Shown here: positions 6,893-15,423 of the stretch, in pieces | How positions within the stretch are numbered: position 1 is the first letter of the stretch | How the letters are laid out: each line of letters starts with the position of its first letter | From: CAZQCI01 sp964592255 | GTDB lineage: Bacteria > UBA10199 > SBBF01 | Reading direction: 5' to 3' | NCBI GenBank assembly: GCA_964592255.1 | Contig: CAZQCI010000010.1 | Span: 1 to 36,267 of the forward strand | Length of the DNA stretch: 36,267 bases | Notes under the pieces: generated by a model | Database searches by the model: none | What the model was told of the DNA's origin: nothing | Seen by the model: the letters and a program-made list of their open reading frames with translations, nothing else | Position numbers and translations under genes: made by a program

Positions 6893-7762
6893 TTATTTTG
6901 AAATACGGTTGAGTAGATGGTTCACTTGATCGGGACTTAAGGCTTCGTCCTCACCTGAAAGAGGTTCATTTTCTAAATCCATCAATAATTCTTGAATGGA
7001 AGGTAAATCGTCTTGCCGTCTTCTTGTTTCTGTCAGTGGCGCTGGTACAGGTTGATGGGACTGATTTTGATACGATTCTTTTTGTGGACTCTGTTTTTGA
7101 CCAGCCGCAGATTGAACTTGTTGACGTGGTTGATTTTGATGGGACTCTATAGATGATATTGAATCTTCTTTGATTGGGCGCTTTTTTTGGGTTGATTGAA
7201 ATAGGGAGTCATAGCGCGGTGTCTCGTATAATTTTTTAAAACGATTTAAGTAATCACTGCTCGGCGGTGGTGTGTAAAGACCTAAGTCTTCCGGTGTGAT
7301 TTCCGGATCTGGAGCTGAGGTTTCTACGGAATCTGGATGAGGAATATCAACGGCTACGGGTTCGTCTAAAATATAATCTGATGAAGAGGTTTGGACGATA
7401 GGTTCATTAACAGGTTCCACATTTTCTTCCGGTACTTCCGATTCCGGGGGAATAAGATCGTATTCTGTTTTTTGTGGAATGAAATTTTTATTTCTAAAAA
7501 TTTGTAAATCTTTCTCTTTGGATTCTATCAATCCTTTTAAGTTATTTTTGGGTTCAGCATTTTTTAAAGGTTTGGAAAAAGTTCCAGCGGCTTGGTTTTG
7601 TTTGTAAGTAGAATAGTTGATGATTACACGGATGGGGCGATTATTTTTAGTAATAATATAGTTAAATTCTTTGTCCCCCATAATTGTTGCCATGGAGGCC
7701 CGTGCTTCTGTGATGTTAATGACCTTAACTCGCCCTAATTTGTCGTCCACAAATTCAAACAT
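6893..7762 (-). CDS. Phd/YefM-like N-terminal domain with long disordered tail
   Basis: Residues about 12-58 (VKVINITEARASMATIMGDKEFNYIITKNNRPIRVII) match the Phd/YefM antitoxin DNA-binding fold (typically 'VNLTEARA...EPVIITKNGRPVAVLI'). Classical antitoxins are 70-100 residues; this protein is 289, with a Glu/Pro/Asp-rich middle and a Gln/Ser/Pro-rich stretch (SHQNQPRQQVQSAAGQKQS). It closes with a short predicted helical C-terminus (SIQELLMDLENE...DQVNHLLNRISK). No Doc, YoeB or other toxin gene lies next to it; the following gene is methyltransferase-like. It might be a repurposed transcription regulator rather than an antitoxin. The start has AAGG about seven bases upstream, in an AT-rich divergent promoter region. 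Confidence 0.72.
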   Translation of the reverse strand: MFEFVDDKLGRVKVINITEARASMATIMGDKEFNYIITKNNRPIRVIINYSTYKQNQAAGTFSKPLKNAEPKNNLKGLIESKEKDLQIFRNKNFIPQKTEYDLIPPESEVPEENVEPVNEPIVQTSSSDYILDEPVAVDIPHPDSVETSAPDPEITPEDLGLYTPPPSSDYLNRFKKLYETPRYDSLFQSTQKKRPIKEDSISSIESHQNQPRQQVQSAAGQKQSPQKESYQNQSHQPVPAPLTETRRRQDDLPSIQELLMDLENEPLSGEDEALSPDQVNHLLNRISK

Positions 7763-8179
7763 AGTTATACCTTTTTCTGTACATCCTACTGACCATTTTT
7801 ATTTTGTCAACGAAATTTATTAAGGTACTTTATTATGTACATATTTATTATGACGTATAATAATATAATATAAGTATTTGTAATTATTATTATTTTTAAT
7901 TTTGTTAAAATAAGAACTTCTAAAACTATCAACCTTTCATTGATAAACCACAGGCTTTCCGTTGGATGGGCCTTATATGACAAAAGAAGAGTATTTAAAT
8001 CTGTCCTTTTACCCCCTTTTTTTGGCTATCAATTTTTAAATTTCCGTTTTTTTCAAAAAAATTAAGATCTTTTAAAAATTAGTTTCCCCAAACATCATTA
8101 TTAAGTTAAAAACAGAGCCCAGTTTTTTTAAAGCTCCACTTAAACAAAACCTTTTTAAAGCCAGAAAGCGTTATCCCCT
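7763..8179. promoter_or_regulatory. Divergent AT-rich intergenic region
   Basis: This 417-bp gap separates the divergent Phd-like and ECF sigma genes and must hold promoters for both. It contains a very AT-rich block (about 7830-7915), TGTACA-containing palindromic sites at 7776-7784 and near 7833, and several A/T tracts typical of bent promoter DNA. A 20-codon open frame begins at ATG 7977, but nothing supports its translation. I could not assign a convincing ECF-type -35 (GGAAC) motif for autoregulation. Confidence 0.4.
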
Positions 8180-8779
8180 ATGACGACGGAGTTAACCAAA
8201 ACAGAACTCCACGATTTGAGTGATGAAGAATTGTTTGCCCTTTATAAAGAAGGGTCTCGTGAGGCTTTTGATTTAATTCTTACACGATATCAAAACCCTA
8301 TCTTTTCTTTCATTATCAAGTCGGTAAAAAATAGACAAAAAGCTGAAGAGCTTTTTCAAGAGGTCTTTTATAGGGTTGTTGAAAAACGAAATCTCTTTCA
8401 GTCGGCGGTTTCTTTCAAAGCCTGGATTTATACAATCTGCAGAAATACCTGCATTGATGACTATCGAAAAAGTCGCCGTCGGCCGCAAACGGATGTTTTT
8501 TTTGGGGATGAAGAATCTGATGGGACACAAGACCTCCCTTCAGATGACATAAATCAGGAAGATTATATCAAAAGCAATGACTTAGAAGCTCTTCTAAATG
8601 AGGCTTTTAAATACATTCCCCCGGAACAAAAAGAAACTTTTTACCTTCGGGTGAAAAAGGAGATGACGTTTGAAGAAGTGGCGGAAGTCATGCATTGTTC
8701 TACTAATACGGCTAAAAGCCGAATGCGTTACGCTTTGGAACATTTGCGGGATTTTTTCAGAAGGAGAGGTGCCTTATGA
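8180..8779 (+). CDS. ECF-family RNA polymerase sigma factor
   Basis: Group 4 (ECF) sigma factors contain only regions 2 and 4 and redirect RNA polymerase to stress or envelope regulons. Region 2 is visible at about residues 32-97 (YQNPIFSFIIKSV ... AEELFQEVFYRVVE ... FKAWIYTICRNTCIDDYRK). A variable acidic linker follows, and region 4.2 is near the end (IPPEQKETFYLRVKKEMTFEEVAEVMHCSTNTAKSRMRYALEHLRDFF). The opening LSDEELFALYKEGSREAFD is the usual ECF start, so the ATG at 8180 is reasonable despite no Shine-Dalgarno. The stop overlaps the next start (ATGA), coupling it to its probable anti-sigma factor. The regulon is unknown; the photolyase gene downstream may be transcribed with it. Confidence 0.94.
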   Translation: MTTELTKTELHDLSDEELFALYKEGSREAFDLILTRYQNPIFSFIIKSVKNRQKAEELFQEVFYRVVEKRNLFQSAVSFKAWIYTICRNTCIDDYRKSRRRPQTDVFFGDEESDGTQDLPSDDINQEDYIKSNDLEALLNEAFKYIPPEQKETFYLRVKKEMTFEEVAEVMHCSTNTAKSRMRYALEHLRDFFRRRGAL

Positions 8780-9399
8780 AAAAAAACGAACATATAAGCT
8801 TGGAGGATATTTTTGCTATGCATATTTCTCCTGAATCTATGACCGCCGAATGGCAGGCCAAAAATGAACACCTCCATTCTTGTGGCGAATGCCAAGAAAT
8901 TCTTACCGATTACCAAAAGATTGAAACAACCTGTAAGTCAGAAAAAGAAGAAGGCCCTTCATTGCCAACGCTTTATGCTGTTCGTCGACATGCTTATGGT
9001 GTTTTTAAAAAACCAACTTGGGATAGATGGTTTTCTTTTAGTATTCGTCCCTTAGCTTGGGCTTTGTCACTTTGCTTGGTGGCTGGTTTGGGTTATTATA
9101 CTTGGAAACACCAACCCATCCCTCAAAATGGCGATTCTAAAATTAGAGCCGGAATTTCCATACCCGATCAAAATAAAATGGCCGATTTGTCCGAAGAAGA
9201 ATGTAACAATGCCGAAAAAACTTATACCGGCCTTGCCTCTGACCAACAGCCTGATTTTTTATATCGTTGGGGAACTTGCCTTGAAAAAGGTGGACATTCT
9301 TCAGAAGCCTTAACCAAATATCGCGAACTTGAAAAAATGTCCCCATCCTATCCCGGCCTTAAAGAATCCATTCAACGTTTGGGATCCACAACACCATAA
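8776..9399 (+). CDS. Putative zinc-finger anti-sigma factor with transmembrane helix and TPR-like periplasmic part
   Basis: The 207-residue product overlaps the ECF sigma gene by four bases. Near its N-terminus is H32-x3-C36-x2-C39 (HLHSCGEC), the zinc-binding ZAS motif that clamps ECF sigmas. A single membrane helix follows at about 92-109 (LAWALSLCLVAGLGYYTW). The C-terminal part (about 140-205) reads like one to two tetratricopeptide units (CNNAEKTYTGLASDQQPDFLYRWGTCLEKGG, then EALTKYRELEKMSPSYPG) and should be periplasmic. The layout fits a membrane-bound anti-sigma that releases its sigma on an envelope signal. The TPR-like tail in place of a sensor domain is less usual. Sigma pairing is inferred from gene coupling. 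Confidence 0.8.
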   Translation: MKKNEHISLEDIFAMHISPESMTAEWQAKNEHLHSCGECQEILTDYQKIETTCKSEKEEGPSLPTLYAVRRHAYGVFKKPTWDRWFSFSIRPLAWALSLCLVAGLGYYTWKHQPIPQNGDSKIRAGISIPDQNKMADLSEEECNNAEKTYTGLASDQQPDFLYRWGTCLEKGGHSSEALTKYRELEKMSPSYPGLKESIQRLGSTTP

Positions 9400-9410
9400 T
9401 TGTCCAAAAC

Positions 9411-10763
9411 ATGATTCACCCTGCCCGCGTTCAGCCTCTTAACTCGCGTCCTGAAAAAAATGGACAGTATGTCATTTATTGGATGCAAGCTTCCCAAAGA
9501 TTACGTAACAACCATGCTCTTGAATGGGCTATTCGTAAAGCTAACGAAAAAAATGTTCCGCTTTTAGTCTACTTTCAACTGGTTGACGATTTTCCGGAAG
9601 CCAATGCCAGGCATTATCACTTTATGCTTCAAGGCTTGAAGGAACTGTCACAAAAATTGACAGAAAATCAAATAGCCTTTCTTCTTCATTACAAAAGCTT
9701 TAATCCTGATTGTTCACTTGAAAAAATAGCTCAAAAAGCCTGCCTCGTAGTCACTGACAGAGGTTATCTCCGTTTTCAAAGAGAATGGCGCCGTCGTGTT
9801 AGTCTACAACTGGATTGCCCTTTAGTTCAAATTGAAAGCGACGTGATTGTGCCTGTGGAAATGGCTTCTCCAAAACAGGAATTCTCAGCAGGAACTTTTC
9901 GCCCTAAAATTTTATCACTGCGGGATGAATTTTTGGTGCCTCTTAAAAATAATTCTATTAAAAATTATTTTTCACAAAATCCATTCGAGAGTCTACCTTT
10001 AGATGATGTAGATCAAATAGTTTTAAAACTCAAAATCGATCAAACTGTAAAAACTTCTCCGTTGTTTAAAGGAGGTGAAAAAGCAGCTTTGGATCATCTA
10101 AGAAATTTTGTTGAAAATAAAATTCTCAATTTCGACGAAAATCGCAATGACCCTTCTTTAGATGTCGCTTCTCATTTAAGCCCTTACCTTCATTTTGGGC
10201 AAATTTCTCCTCTTACGGCGGCTTTGGCCGTCATTAAAATAAAAGGCCCCGGAAGAAATTCTTTCATGGAAGAATTAATCGTACGACGAGAATTAGCCAT
10301 GAATTATGTTTATTATAATCCCCAATACGATCTCTTTGATGGTTTGCATTCTTGGGCCAAAAAATCGCTCGACGAACATAAAAAAGATGTCCGTGAAAAA
10401 GTGTATTCATTCAAAGAGTTTGAATCTTACCAAACCCACGATCCTTATTGGAATGCTGCCCAGAAAGAAATGGTAGTTACAGGAAAGATGCATGGTTATT
10501 TACGCATGTATTGGGGCAAAAAAATTCTCGAGTGGAGTCAAACACCTCAAAAAGGTTTTGCAATAGCGTTGGCTCTAAACAACAAATATCAATTGGATGG
10601 CCGTGATCCTAACAGTTTTGCCGGTGTAGCCTGGTGTTTTGGCCAACATGATCGAGCTTGGTCGGAAAGAGAAGTTTTTGGAAAAATACGTTATATGAAC
10701 GCCAATGGCCTTAAGCGTAAATTTGATATCGACGCTTATGTTGAAAGAATTAATGCCCTATAA
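9411..10763 (+). CDS. phr: Class II cyclobutane pyrimidine dimer photolyase
   Basis: The enzyme uses reduced FAD and light to split cyclobutane pyrimidine dimers in DNA. At 450 residues it has the class II layout. The N-terminal antenna-binding Rossmann domain starts YVIYWMQASQRLRNNHALEWAI. The C-terminal FAD domain holds YLHFGQISP, RELAMNYVYYNP, the long class II signature TGKMHGYLRMYWGKKILEW and LNNKYQLDGRDPNSFAGVAWCFGQHDRAWSEREVFGKIRYMN. These distinguish it from class I PhrB. It starts 11 bases after the anti-sigma stop, so it may be read from the sigma operon, which would link repair to an envelope/light stress response; that is inference. It converges with the next minus-strand gene, whose stop lies one base away. 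Confidence 0.96.
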   Translation: MIHPARVQPLNSRPEKNGQYVIYWMQASQRLRNNHALEWAIRKANEKNVPLLVYFQLVDDFPEANARHYHFMLQGLKELSQKLTENQIAFLLHYKSFNPDCSLEKIAQKACLVVTDRGYLRFQREWRRRVSLQLDCPLVQIESDVIVPVEMASPKQEFSAGTFRPKILSLRDEFLVPLKNNSIKNYFSQNPFESLPLDDVDQIVLKLKIDQTVKTSPLFKGGEKAALDHLRNFVENKILNFDENRNDPSLDVASHLSPYLHFGQISPLTAALAVIKIKGPGRNSFMEELIVRRELAMNYVYYNPQYDLFDGLHSWAKKSLDEHKKDVREKVYSFKEFESYQTHDPYWNAAQKEMVVTGKMHGYLRMYWGKKILEWSQTPQKGFAIALALNNKYQLDGRDPNSFAGVAWCFGQHDRAWSEREVFGKIRYMNANGLKRKFDIDAYVERINAL

Positions 10764-10764
10764 T

Positions 10765-11949
10765 TTACACGGCCTTGCCAGCCGCATATCCCGAAGCCCA
10801 AGCCCACTGAAAATTGTAACCCCCCAACCAACCGGTTACATCCACTACTTCACCAACAAAATATAAATTTGGAATTTTAAGGCATTCCATCGTCTTGGAA
10901 GACAACTCATCCGTAGAAACTCCCCCGCGAGTCACTTCGGCTTTATCATAACCAACAGTTGCTGTTGGTTGAATAATCCATTTATTAAGCAAATTTCCAA
11001 AACGAATCAGTTCCTCATCAGCTATTTCGTTAATCGGTTTTTCTTGTTTAAGATACAGACCACAAAAATAATCACTTAGTTTTTTGGGAAAAAATTCTAG
11101 CAAAATATTTTTAACCAAATTTTTTTGACCCATTTTCTTTTTTTGAATAAGCCATGCGGCAGCTTGAGTTTCGGGCAATAAATTAATTTCAACCTTACTG
11201 CCTTTTTCCCAATAAAGAGATCCTTGTAGTGCCGCCGGGCCGCTTAAGCCTTTGTGCGTGAAAAGAATATTTTCTCTAAAAATTTTTCCATTACAGCTTA
11301 AAAGGATATCCAAAGAAATTCCCGACAAATTTTCAGGAATTTTAAGAGTAAATCCATCCAAAGCGGGACAAGGAGGTACAATTTTAAGACCGAATTGTTC
11401 CGCTATTCGATAACCAAATGGAGTGGCTCCTAGCTTGGGAAAAGAAAGCCCCCCTGTCGCTATCACTAAAGAAGATGTTTGAAAAAAACCACGATTTGTT
11501 TCTATTTGAAATCCATTCGATGATTTTTCGACTCTGAAAATTTCTGTACCCGCATGAAAAGTAACACCATGCATACGACATTCTTCAAGTAGCATGTTGA
11601 GAATATCTTTGGAGGAACGGTCGCAAAAAAGTTGGCCGAGTTTTTTTTCGTGGTAGGGGATGCCATGTTTTTCAACCAGCATGATAAAGTCATCCGGTGT
11701 GTAGCACGAAAGTGCAGATTTACAAAAATGGGGATTTTGTGAAAAATAATTTTCTGATGTTACTTTGCGGTTGGTAAAATTACATCGACCTCCACCCGAA
11801 ATAAGGATTTTTTGTCCCAATCGTTGAGCATGATCCAATAATATAACCTCACGCCCACGGGCGCCTGCCGTTAAAGAACACATCAGTCCGGAACCACCCG
11901 CACCAATGATGAGAACATCCGTTTTGTTTTTAAGATTCTTCAAAGACAC
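10765..11949 (-). CDS. NAD(P)/FAD-dependent oxidoreductase, HI0933/BaiN (YhiN) family
   Basis: This is a flavoprotein of the HI0933/YhiN family. Its clostridial member BaiN reduces bile-acid double bonds, but the native substrate in most bacteria is unknown. The N-terminus has the dinucleotide fold DVLIIGAGGSGLM...VILLD and then ISGGGRCNFTN, a family hallmark. The C-terminus ends TGWLGGYNFQWAWASGYAAG, the second FAD-contacting motif. The start is uncertain. The longest frame begins with TTG at 11988. GTG at 11949 or TTG at 11943 gives a more normal N-terminus (MKNLKNKTDVLIIGAG-like) and reduces overlap with ppnP; I use the GTG. All choices overlap the end of ppnP by at least 14 bases, so the two are translationally coupled. 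Confidence 0.88.
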   Translation of the reverse strand: MSLKNLKNKTDVLIIGAGGSGLMCSLTAGARGREVILLDHAQRLGQKILISGGGRCNFTNRKVTSENYFSQNPHFCKSALSCYTPDDFIMLVEKHGIPYHEKKLGQLFCDRSSKDILNMLLEECRMHGVTFHAGTEIFRVEKSSNGFQIETNRGFFQTSSLVIATGGLSFPKLGATPFGYRIAEQFGLKIVPPCPALDGFTLKIPENLSGISLDILLSCNGKIFRENILFTHKGLSGPAALQGSLYWEKGSKVEINLLPETQAAAWLIQKKKMGQKNLVKNILLEFFPKKLSDYFCGLYLKQEKPINEIADEELIRFGNLLNKWIIQPTATVGYDKAEVTRGGVSTDELSSKTMECLKIPNLYFVGEVVDVTGWLGGYNFQWAWASGYAAGKAV

Positions 11950-12250
11950 ACAAATATTCCGCAATCCCCGATTCCACTTTGATGTCAAAGCCAGAATTTC
12001 CTTGTATCCGAAATTCTTCGCCAGCTTTATAACTCTTCCATTGATCGTTTCCTTTAAGACGCACAGAGCACAAACCTGCCGTGATTATCATCAATTCGGG
12101 TTTCCCAGTTCCAAAATAGTATTGTCCCGGATAAATAAGCCCCAAAGTCTTTTTAGAACCATCGGCTTCATAAACAGAATGGCTGACCACTTTTCCGTCA
12201 AAATAAACATTAGCCTTTAGGTCAACAGACACATTTTTAAGTTGCGACAT
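11930..12250 (-). CDS. ppnP: Pyrimidine/purine nucleoside phosphorylase PpnP (DUF1255)
   Basis: PpnP is a small cupin-fold enzyme that phosphorolyses a broad range of nucleosides to base and ribose-1-phosphate. The 106-residue product matches E. coli PpnP (YaiE) in length and pattern: ANVYFDGKVVSHSV, GLIYPGQYYFGTGKPELMIITAGLCSVRL, W-SYKAGEEFRIQGNSGFDIKV and the ending EYLCVF. The ATG is preceded by no obvious Shine-Dalgarno. The BaiN-type flavoprotein gene begins inside its 3' end, indicating one transcript. No other nucleoside-salvage gene is nearby. Confidence 0.92.
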   Translation of the reverse strand: MSQLKNVSVDLKANVYFDGKVVSHSVYEADGSKKTLGLIYPGQYYFGTGKPELMIITAGLCSVRLKGNDQWKSYKAGEEFRIQGNSGFDIKVESGIAEYLCVFEES

Positions 12251-12327
12251 ATATAAAATCCTTTCTTATCAACGGCCTTATCTTATTTTAGCTTGAACTT
12301 CTACTTTCTTTTCTACACTATTGCCGA

Positions 12328-15069
12328 ATGCCTATTATCACAGGTCTTCTTGTAGGTCTTTTTTTGGGTGGTCATTATGGTGCAGTTACGGGATTTATCG
12401 GTACGATCATCGGAAGTTTTTTTGGTCTTTATTTTTATAAAATCCGCCATAAAGACCTAGACTTTCTTCAAAAACAAATTAGGGAACTCAAAGAACAACT
12501 CACAGCATTATCCATTAAATACCAATCTAAGGGAGAAGAGACTGTTTTTGGTACAACCCCTCTAGAACAAAATCCCTTAGGGAAAACTTCTGTAGAATCA
12601 ACTCAAGTCGAATCAACCCCTGTGATGTCAGTGCCATCTGCAATGGAGCCATCTGAGATGGATTCGTTCACAACAGAACCGTCTGTGACGGAGCCTTTCC
12701 AGAATCAATCTCCACATCATCCCGCAGACTTTGGACTGTTCCGATTTTTTGTGGATTTTTTCACCAAAGGAAATGTTTTGGTGCGCATTGGAATGATTCT
12801 TCTTTTTGTGGGAGTTACTTTTCTTTTTAAGCTAGCAGCCCAGTTTGGCTACTTTCCGATTCCCGTTCGTTTTGCGCTCACAGCTCTTGGGGCTATTGCC
12901 TTGATCGCGTGGGGTTTCTTTTTACGGCAAAAAAGGCCCGATATTTCTTTGGTGGCTCAAGGCGGGGGCATCTCTATTTTTTACCTTACTCTTTTTACGG
13001 CTACACTTCCCCGATTTAATTTGCTTACCCCCACAATGGCTTTTGTCATGATGGTGGCGGTGGTTTTTTTATCTGGTGTTTTGGCAGTGGGGCAGAATGC
13101 AATGGTGCTGGCTGTACTCGGCATTACCGGTGGATTTCTCGCTCCAGTCTTGATTTCCACTGGGGAAGATCGCCACGTTGCGTTGTTTACTTATTATGCC
13201 ATTCTTAATGCCGGTATTTTGGGAATTGCTTTTTACCGTTCTTGGCGGCCACTTAATCTTTTGGGATTTATATTTACGTTTGGCATTGGTGCCTTGTGGG
13301 GATTTAAATTTTATAAGCCTGAATTTTTTGCCAGTGTAGAACCTTTTCTCATTTTATTCTTTTTGTTTTACGTGGCGTGTTCCGTTCTTTTTGCCATCAA
13401 ACAACCGTTGAAATATTTGGGTGCAGTTGATGGAACACTTGTGTTTGCCACACCTATCGTGTTTTTGGCCCTGCAACATGGGTTAGTAAAAAATATTGAA
13501 AAAGGAATGGCTTTTACGTCTTTAGCACTTGCTTTGTTTTATCTTGTGCTGGCGTTGATTCTTATCAAACGGGTACCCAATTTACTCACCCTGATGTTTG
13601 AAAGTTTTTTAAGTTTAGGGACTATTTTTGTCACTCTTACTTTACCCCTGGCACTCAATGCCCAATGGACCTCCACCGGTTGGGCACTTGAGGGTGCCGG
13701 CCTTATTTGGATTGGGTTACGGCAAAATAGAAAGCTGGCTCGGTATTTTGGTACTTTTCTGATTTTTGTAAGCGGATTTATTATTAAAGATACGTTTCAG
13801 GCCTTGGTTAGCTATCACTGGGCTGACGATACGACAGTTATTTTGAATTCTGTGACCATGGGCTCCCTGATTCTTTGTTTGTCAGCTTTTACTGGGGCTT
13901 TTATTTATCAAAAACATTCTCCTCACCAACATAAGCTGGCCGCTGGAACTCTTTTTTTCTGGGGACTTTTTTGGTGGTATCTCACCCTTATTACAGAAGT
14001 AGAATCACGCCTATCCCATCAATATGTCATGCCTGTATTGATGGTTTTTCTCACGATCAGCCAGTTTATTATCGAATTGATCCGGCGGCGTATTCAATGG
14101 AACATAATGGCGGTTCCGGGGAAACTTTTATTACCTTTTTTGGCCTTCCTATTTTTTGATGATATGCCCAATCCAGGAATGCATCCTTTAGAAGGCCTCT
14201 ATCTTTTGGCTTGGCCTTTAGGGTTAGGAGCTGTGGGTTGGATTTTTTATTCTCTTGAAAAAGATCAAATTTCCACCAAGAGACATCATCCGCCCTTGTT
14301 ATGGGTAGTGTTAGGGTTATTGTCCTGGGAAGTGACTTATCAATTCAGACAGTTTATTCCCGAAAATAGTAATTGGGCGGTGGCCTGTTGGGGACTTGTG
14401 CCCGCCCTTTTTTCATTGATTTTGCTTAGTCCCAGGGCTCAAAAAAAATGGCCTCTTCAAAATCTCAAAAAATCTTACCTGGTTTTTGGTTTTGGGTTGG
14501 TCGCTTTTTATCTTTTTATTTTTTTCTATATCCAAATGTTTTGGGATGGAAATGCCTTACCACTTATTACATTCCCGGTGTTTAACCCTCTTGATCTTTC
14601 CATTGTGGTAATTTTAACTTTCTGGTGGGCGCATCATTATCGTTTATTGCAGGAAGGATTTGTTACGCGTCAGTCATTAGGAGCTAGAATATTTCCCCTA
14701 TTTTATTTTTTTCAACTTTTAGTGGCGCTGACTTTGTTTTTGTTGCGTGCCCTTCATCATCATTCGGGTATCGCCTACGATATTGATGCCCTCTACGACT
14801 CCATTGTGGTTCAGACATCCTTATCCTTTTTCTGGACCATTTTGGCACTGGGGGGGATGATCTTGGCTACTCGTAAATCTAACCGTCCTTTATGGATGGG
14901 AGGAATGACCTTACTACTGTTGGAAGTTTTGAAATTAATTACCGTCGATATGAAAAATACGGGAACCGTTGCGCGAACCATATCGTTTATGGGAGTAGGA
15001 CTTTTAGTAATGGTCATCGGAGGCTATTTTGCACCGCTACCGCCAAAACAAAAAACAACGAACGTGTAA
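12328..15069 (+). CDS. DUF2339 polytopic membrane protein
   Basis: The 913-residue product begins with a glycine-rich hydrophobic segment (GLLVGLFLGGHYGAVTGFIGTIIGSFFGLYF). A short coiled-coil follows (DLDFLQKQIRELKEQLTAL), then a low-complexity Ser/Thr/Glu/Pro linker (about 75-135). After that come some two dozen predicted membrane helices. The DUF2339 signature is clear: GNVLVRIGMILLFVGVTFLFKLA, LVAQGGGISIFYLTLFTA and GITGGFLAPVLISTG. The function of the family is unknown. It commonly neighbours DUF3999 genes, as here, where the DUF3999 gene follows after a 354-bp gap containing a mobile-element-like repeat. No Shine-Dalgarno precedes the ATG. A role in envelope assembly is often guessed but is not shown. 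Confidence 0.92.
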   Translation: MPIITGLLVGLFLGGHYGAVTGFIGTIIGSFFGLYFYKIRHKDLDFLQKQIRELKEQLTALSIKYQSKGEETVFGTTPLEQNPLGKTSVESTQVESTPVMSVPSAMEPSEMDSFTTEPSVTEPFQNQSPHHPADFGLFRFFVDFFTKGNVLVRIGMILLFVGVTFLFKLAAQFGYFPIPVRFALTALGAIALIAWGFFLRQKRPDISLVAQGGGISIFYLTLFTATLPRFNLLTPTMAFVMMVAVVFLSGVLAVGQNAMVLAVLGITGGFLAPVLISTGEDRHVALFTYYAILNAGILGIAFYRSWRPLNLLGFIFTFGIGALWGFKFYKPEFFASVEPFLILFFLFYVACSVLFAIKQPLKYLGAVDGTLVFATPIVFLALQHGLVKNIEKGMAFTSLALALFYLVLALILIKRVPNLLTLMFESFLSLGTIFVTLTLPLALNAQWTSTGWALEGAGLIWIGLRQNRKLARYFGTFLIFVSGFIIKDTFQALVSYHWADDTTVILNSVTMGSLILCLSAFTGAFIYQKHSPHQHKLAAGTLFFWGLFWWYLTLITEVESRLSHQYVMPVLMVFLTISQFIIELIRRRIQWNIMAVPGKLLLPFLAFLFFDDMPNPGMHPLEGLYLLAWPLGLGAVGWIFYSLEKDQISTKRHHPPLLWVVLGLLSWEVTYQFRQFIPENSNWAVACWGLVPALFSLILLSPRAQKKWPLQNLKKSYLVFGFGLVAFYLFIFFYIQMFWDGNALPLITFPVFNPLDLSIVVILTFWWAHHYRLLQEGFVTRQSLGARIFPLFYFFQLLVALTLFLLRALHHHSGIAYDIDALYDSIVVQTSLSFFWTILALGGMILATRKSNRPLWMGGMTLLLLEVLKLITVDMKNTGTVARTISFMGVGLLVMVIGGYFAPLPPKQKTTNV

Positions 15070-15423
15070 TTTATTAACTCACCTTACGCGAATCCCCCTC
15101 TTAAAAACTTGCCGCTCTTTATGCGGTAAGAGGGGGTTAGGGGGAGTTATTCAAATGAAAATGAGTAACCCCTCCCGACCTCCCCTTATACTAAGGGGAG
15201 TAGGATTTTTGATTTAAATACTGATTCGCGTAAGGTGAGTTATTAAGCGTCATCACGAAACACTGTTAAGGGTCGGGTTCTTCAATTCCCCAGAGGGGAT
15301 TTGATTCTTCGACATTTGTGGAGAAAAATTATTCTTTCTTGATACTCCACTGCTTGTAGTGGAGCTTCTTATTTAAAAAGTTAATTCTTTTTTGGATCCT
15401 CACTTTTGTGCGGATAACACTTT
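15070..15423. other. Gap between DUF2339 and DUF3999 genes, mostly a MITE-like element plus one hairpin
   Basis: No gene is seen. The first half is the 176-bp element described separately. The second half has a 7-bp hairpin CTCCACT / AGTGGAG at 15345-15364 with a 6-nt loop, followed by a short pyrimidine/T-rich stretch. It could attenuate transcription into the DUF3999 gene or end the upstream transcript. A promoter for the DUF3999 gene probably lies between 15365 and 15423, but none is clear. Confidence 0.5.
15071..15246. mobile_element. MITE-like element with 23-bp terminal inverted repeats
   Basis: The termini at 15071-15093 and 15224-15246 are inverted copies matching at 22 of 23 positions (outer core AACTCACCTTACGCGAAT). 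Inside are two more palindromes. The first is CCCCCTCTTA (15094-15103) with TAAGAGGGGG (15127-15136), extended by CCGC/GCGG closer to the loop. The second is CTCCCCTTA (15180-15188) with TAAGGGGAG (15192-15200). No transposase is encoded in the 176 bp. The size, long terminal repeats and non-coding G/C-rich centre fit a non-autonomous transposable element mobilised in trans. The outermost bases are TTA/TAA; a TA target duplication is possible but ambiguous. Confidence 0.75.

Noticed and set aside
6893..7762. Complete toxin-antitoxin module
   Set aside because: The N-terminal domain is Phd-like, but no toxin gene is present on either side.
7977..8039. 20-codon ORF in the divergent region
   Set aside because: Short, poor ribosome site, no recognisable features; AT-rich DNA gives many such frames.
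11906..12220. Plus-strand open frame of 104 codons
   Set aside because: It runs opposite ppnP and the start of the BaiN-type gene, whose family match is clear; composition of the frame is not protein-like.
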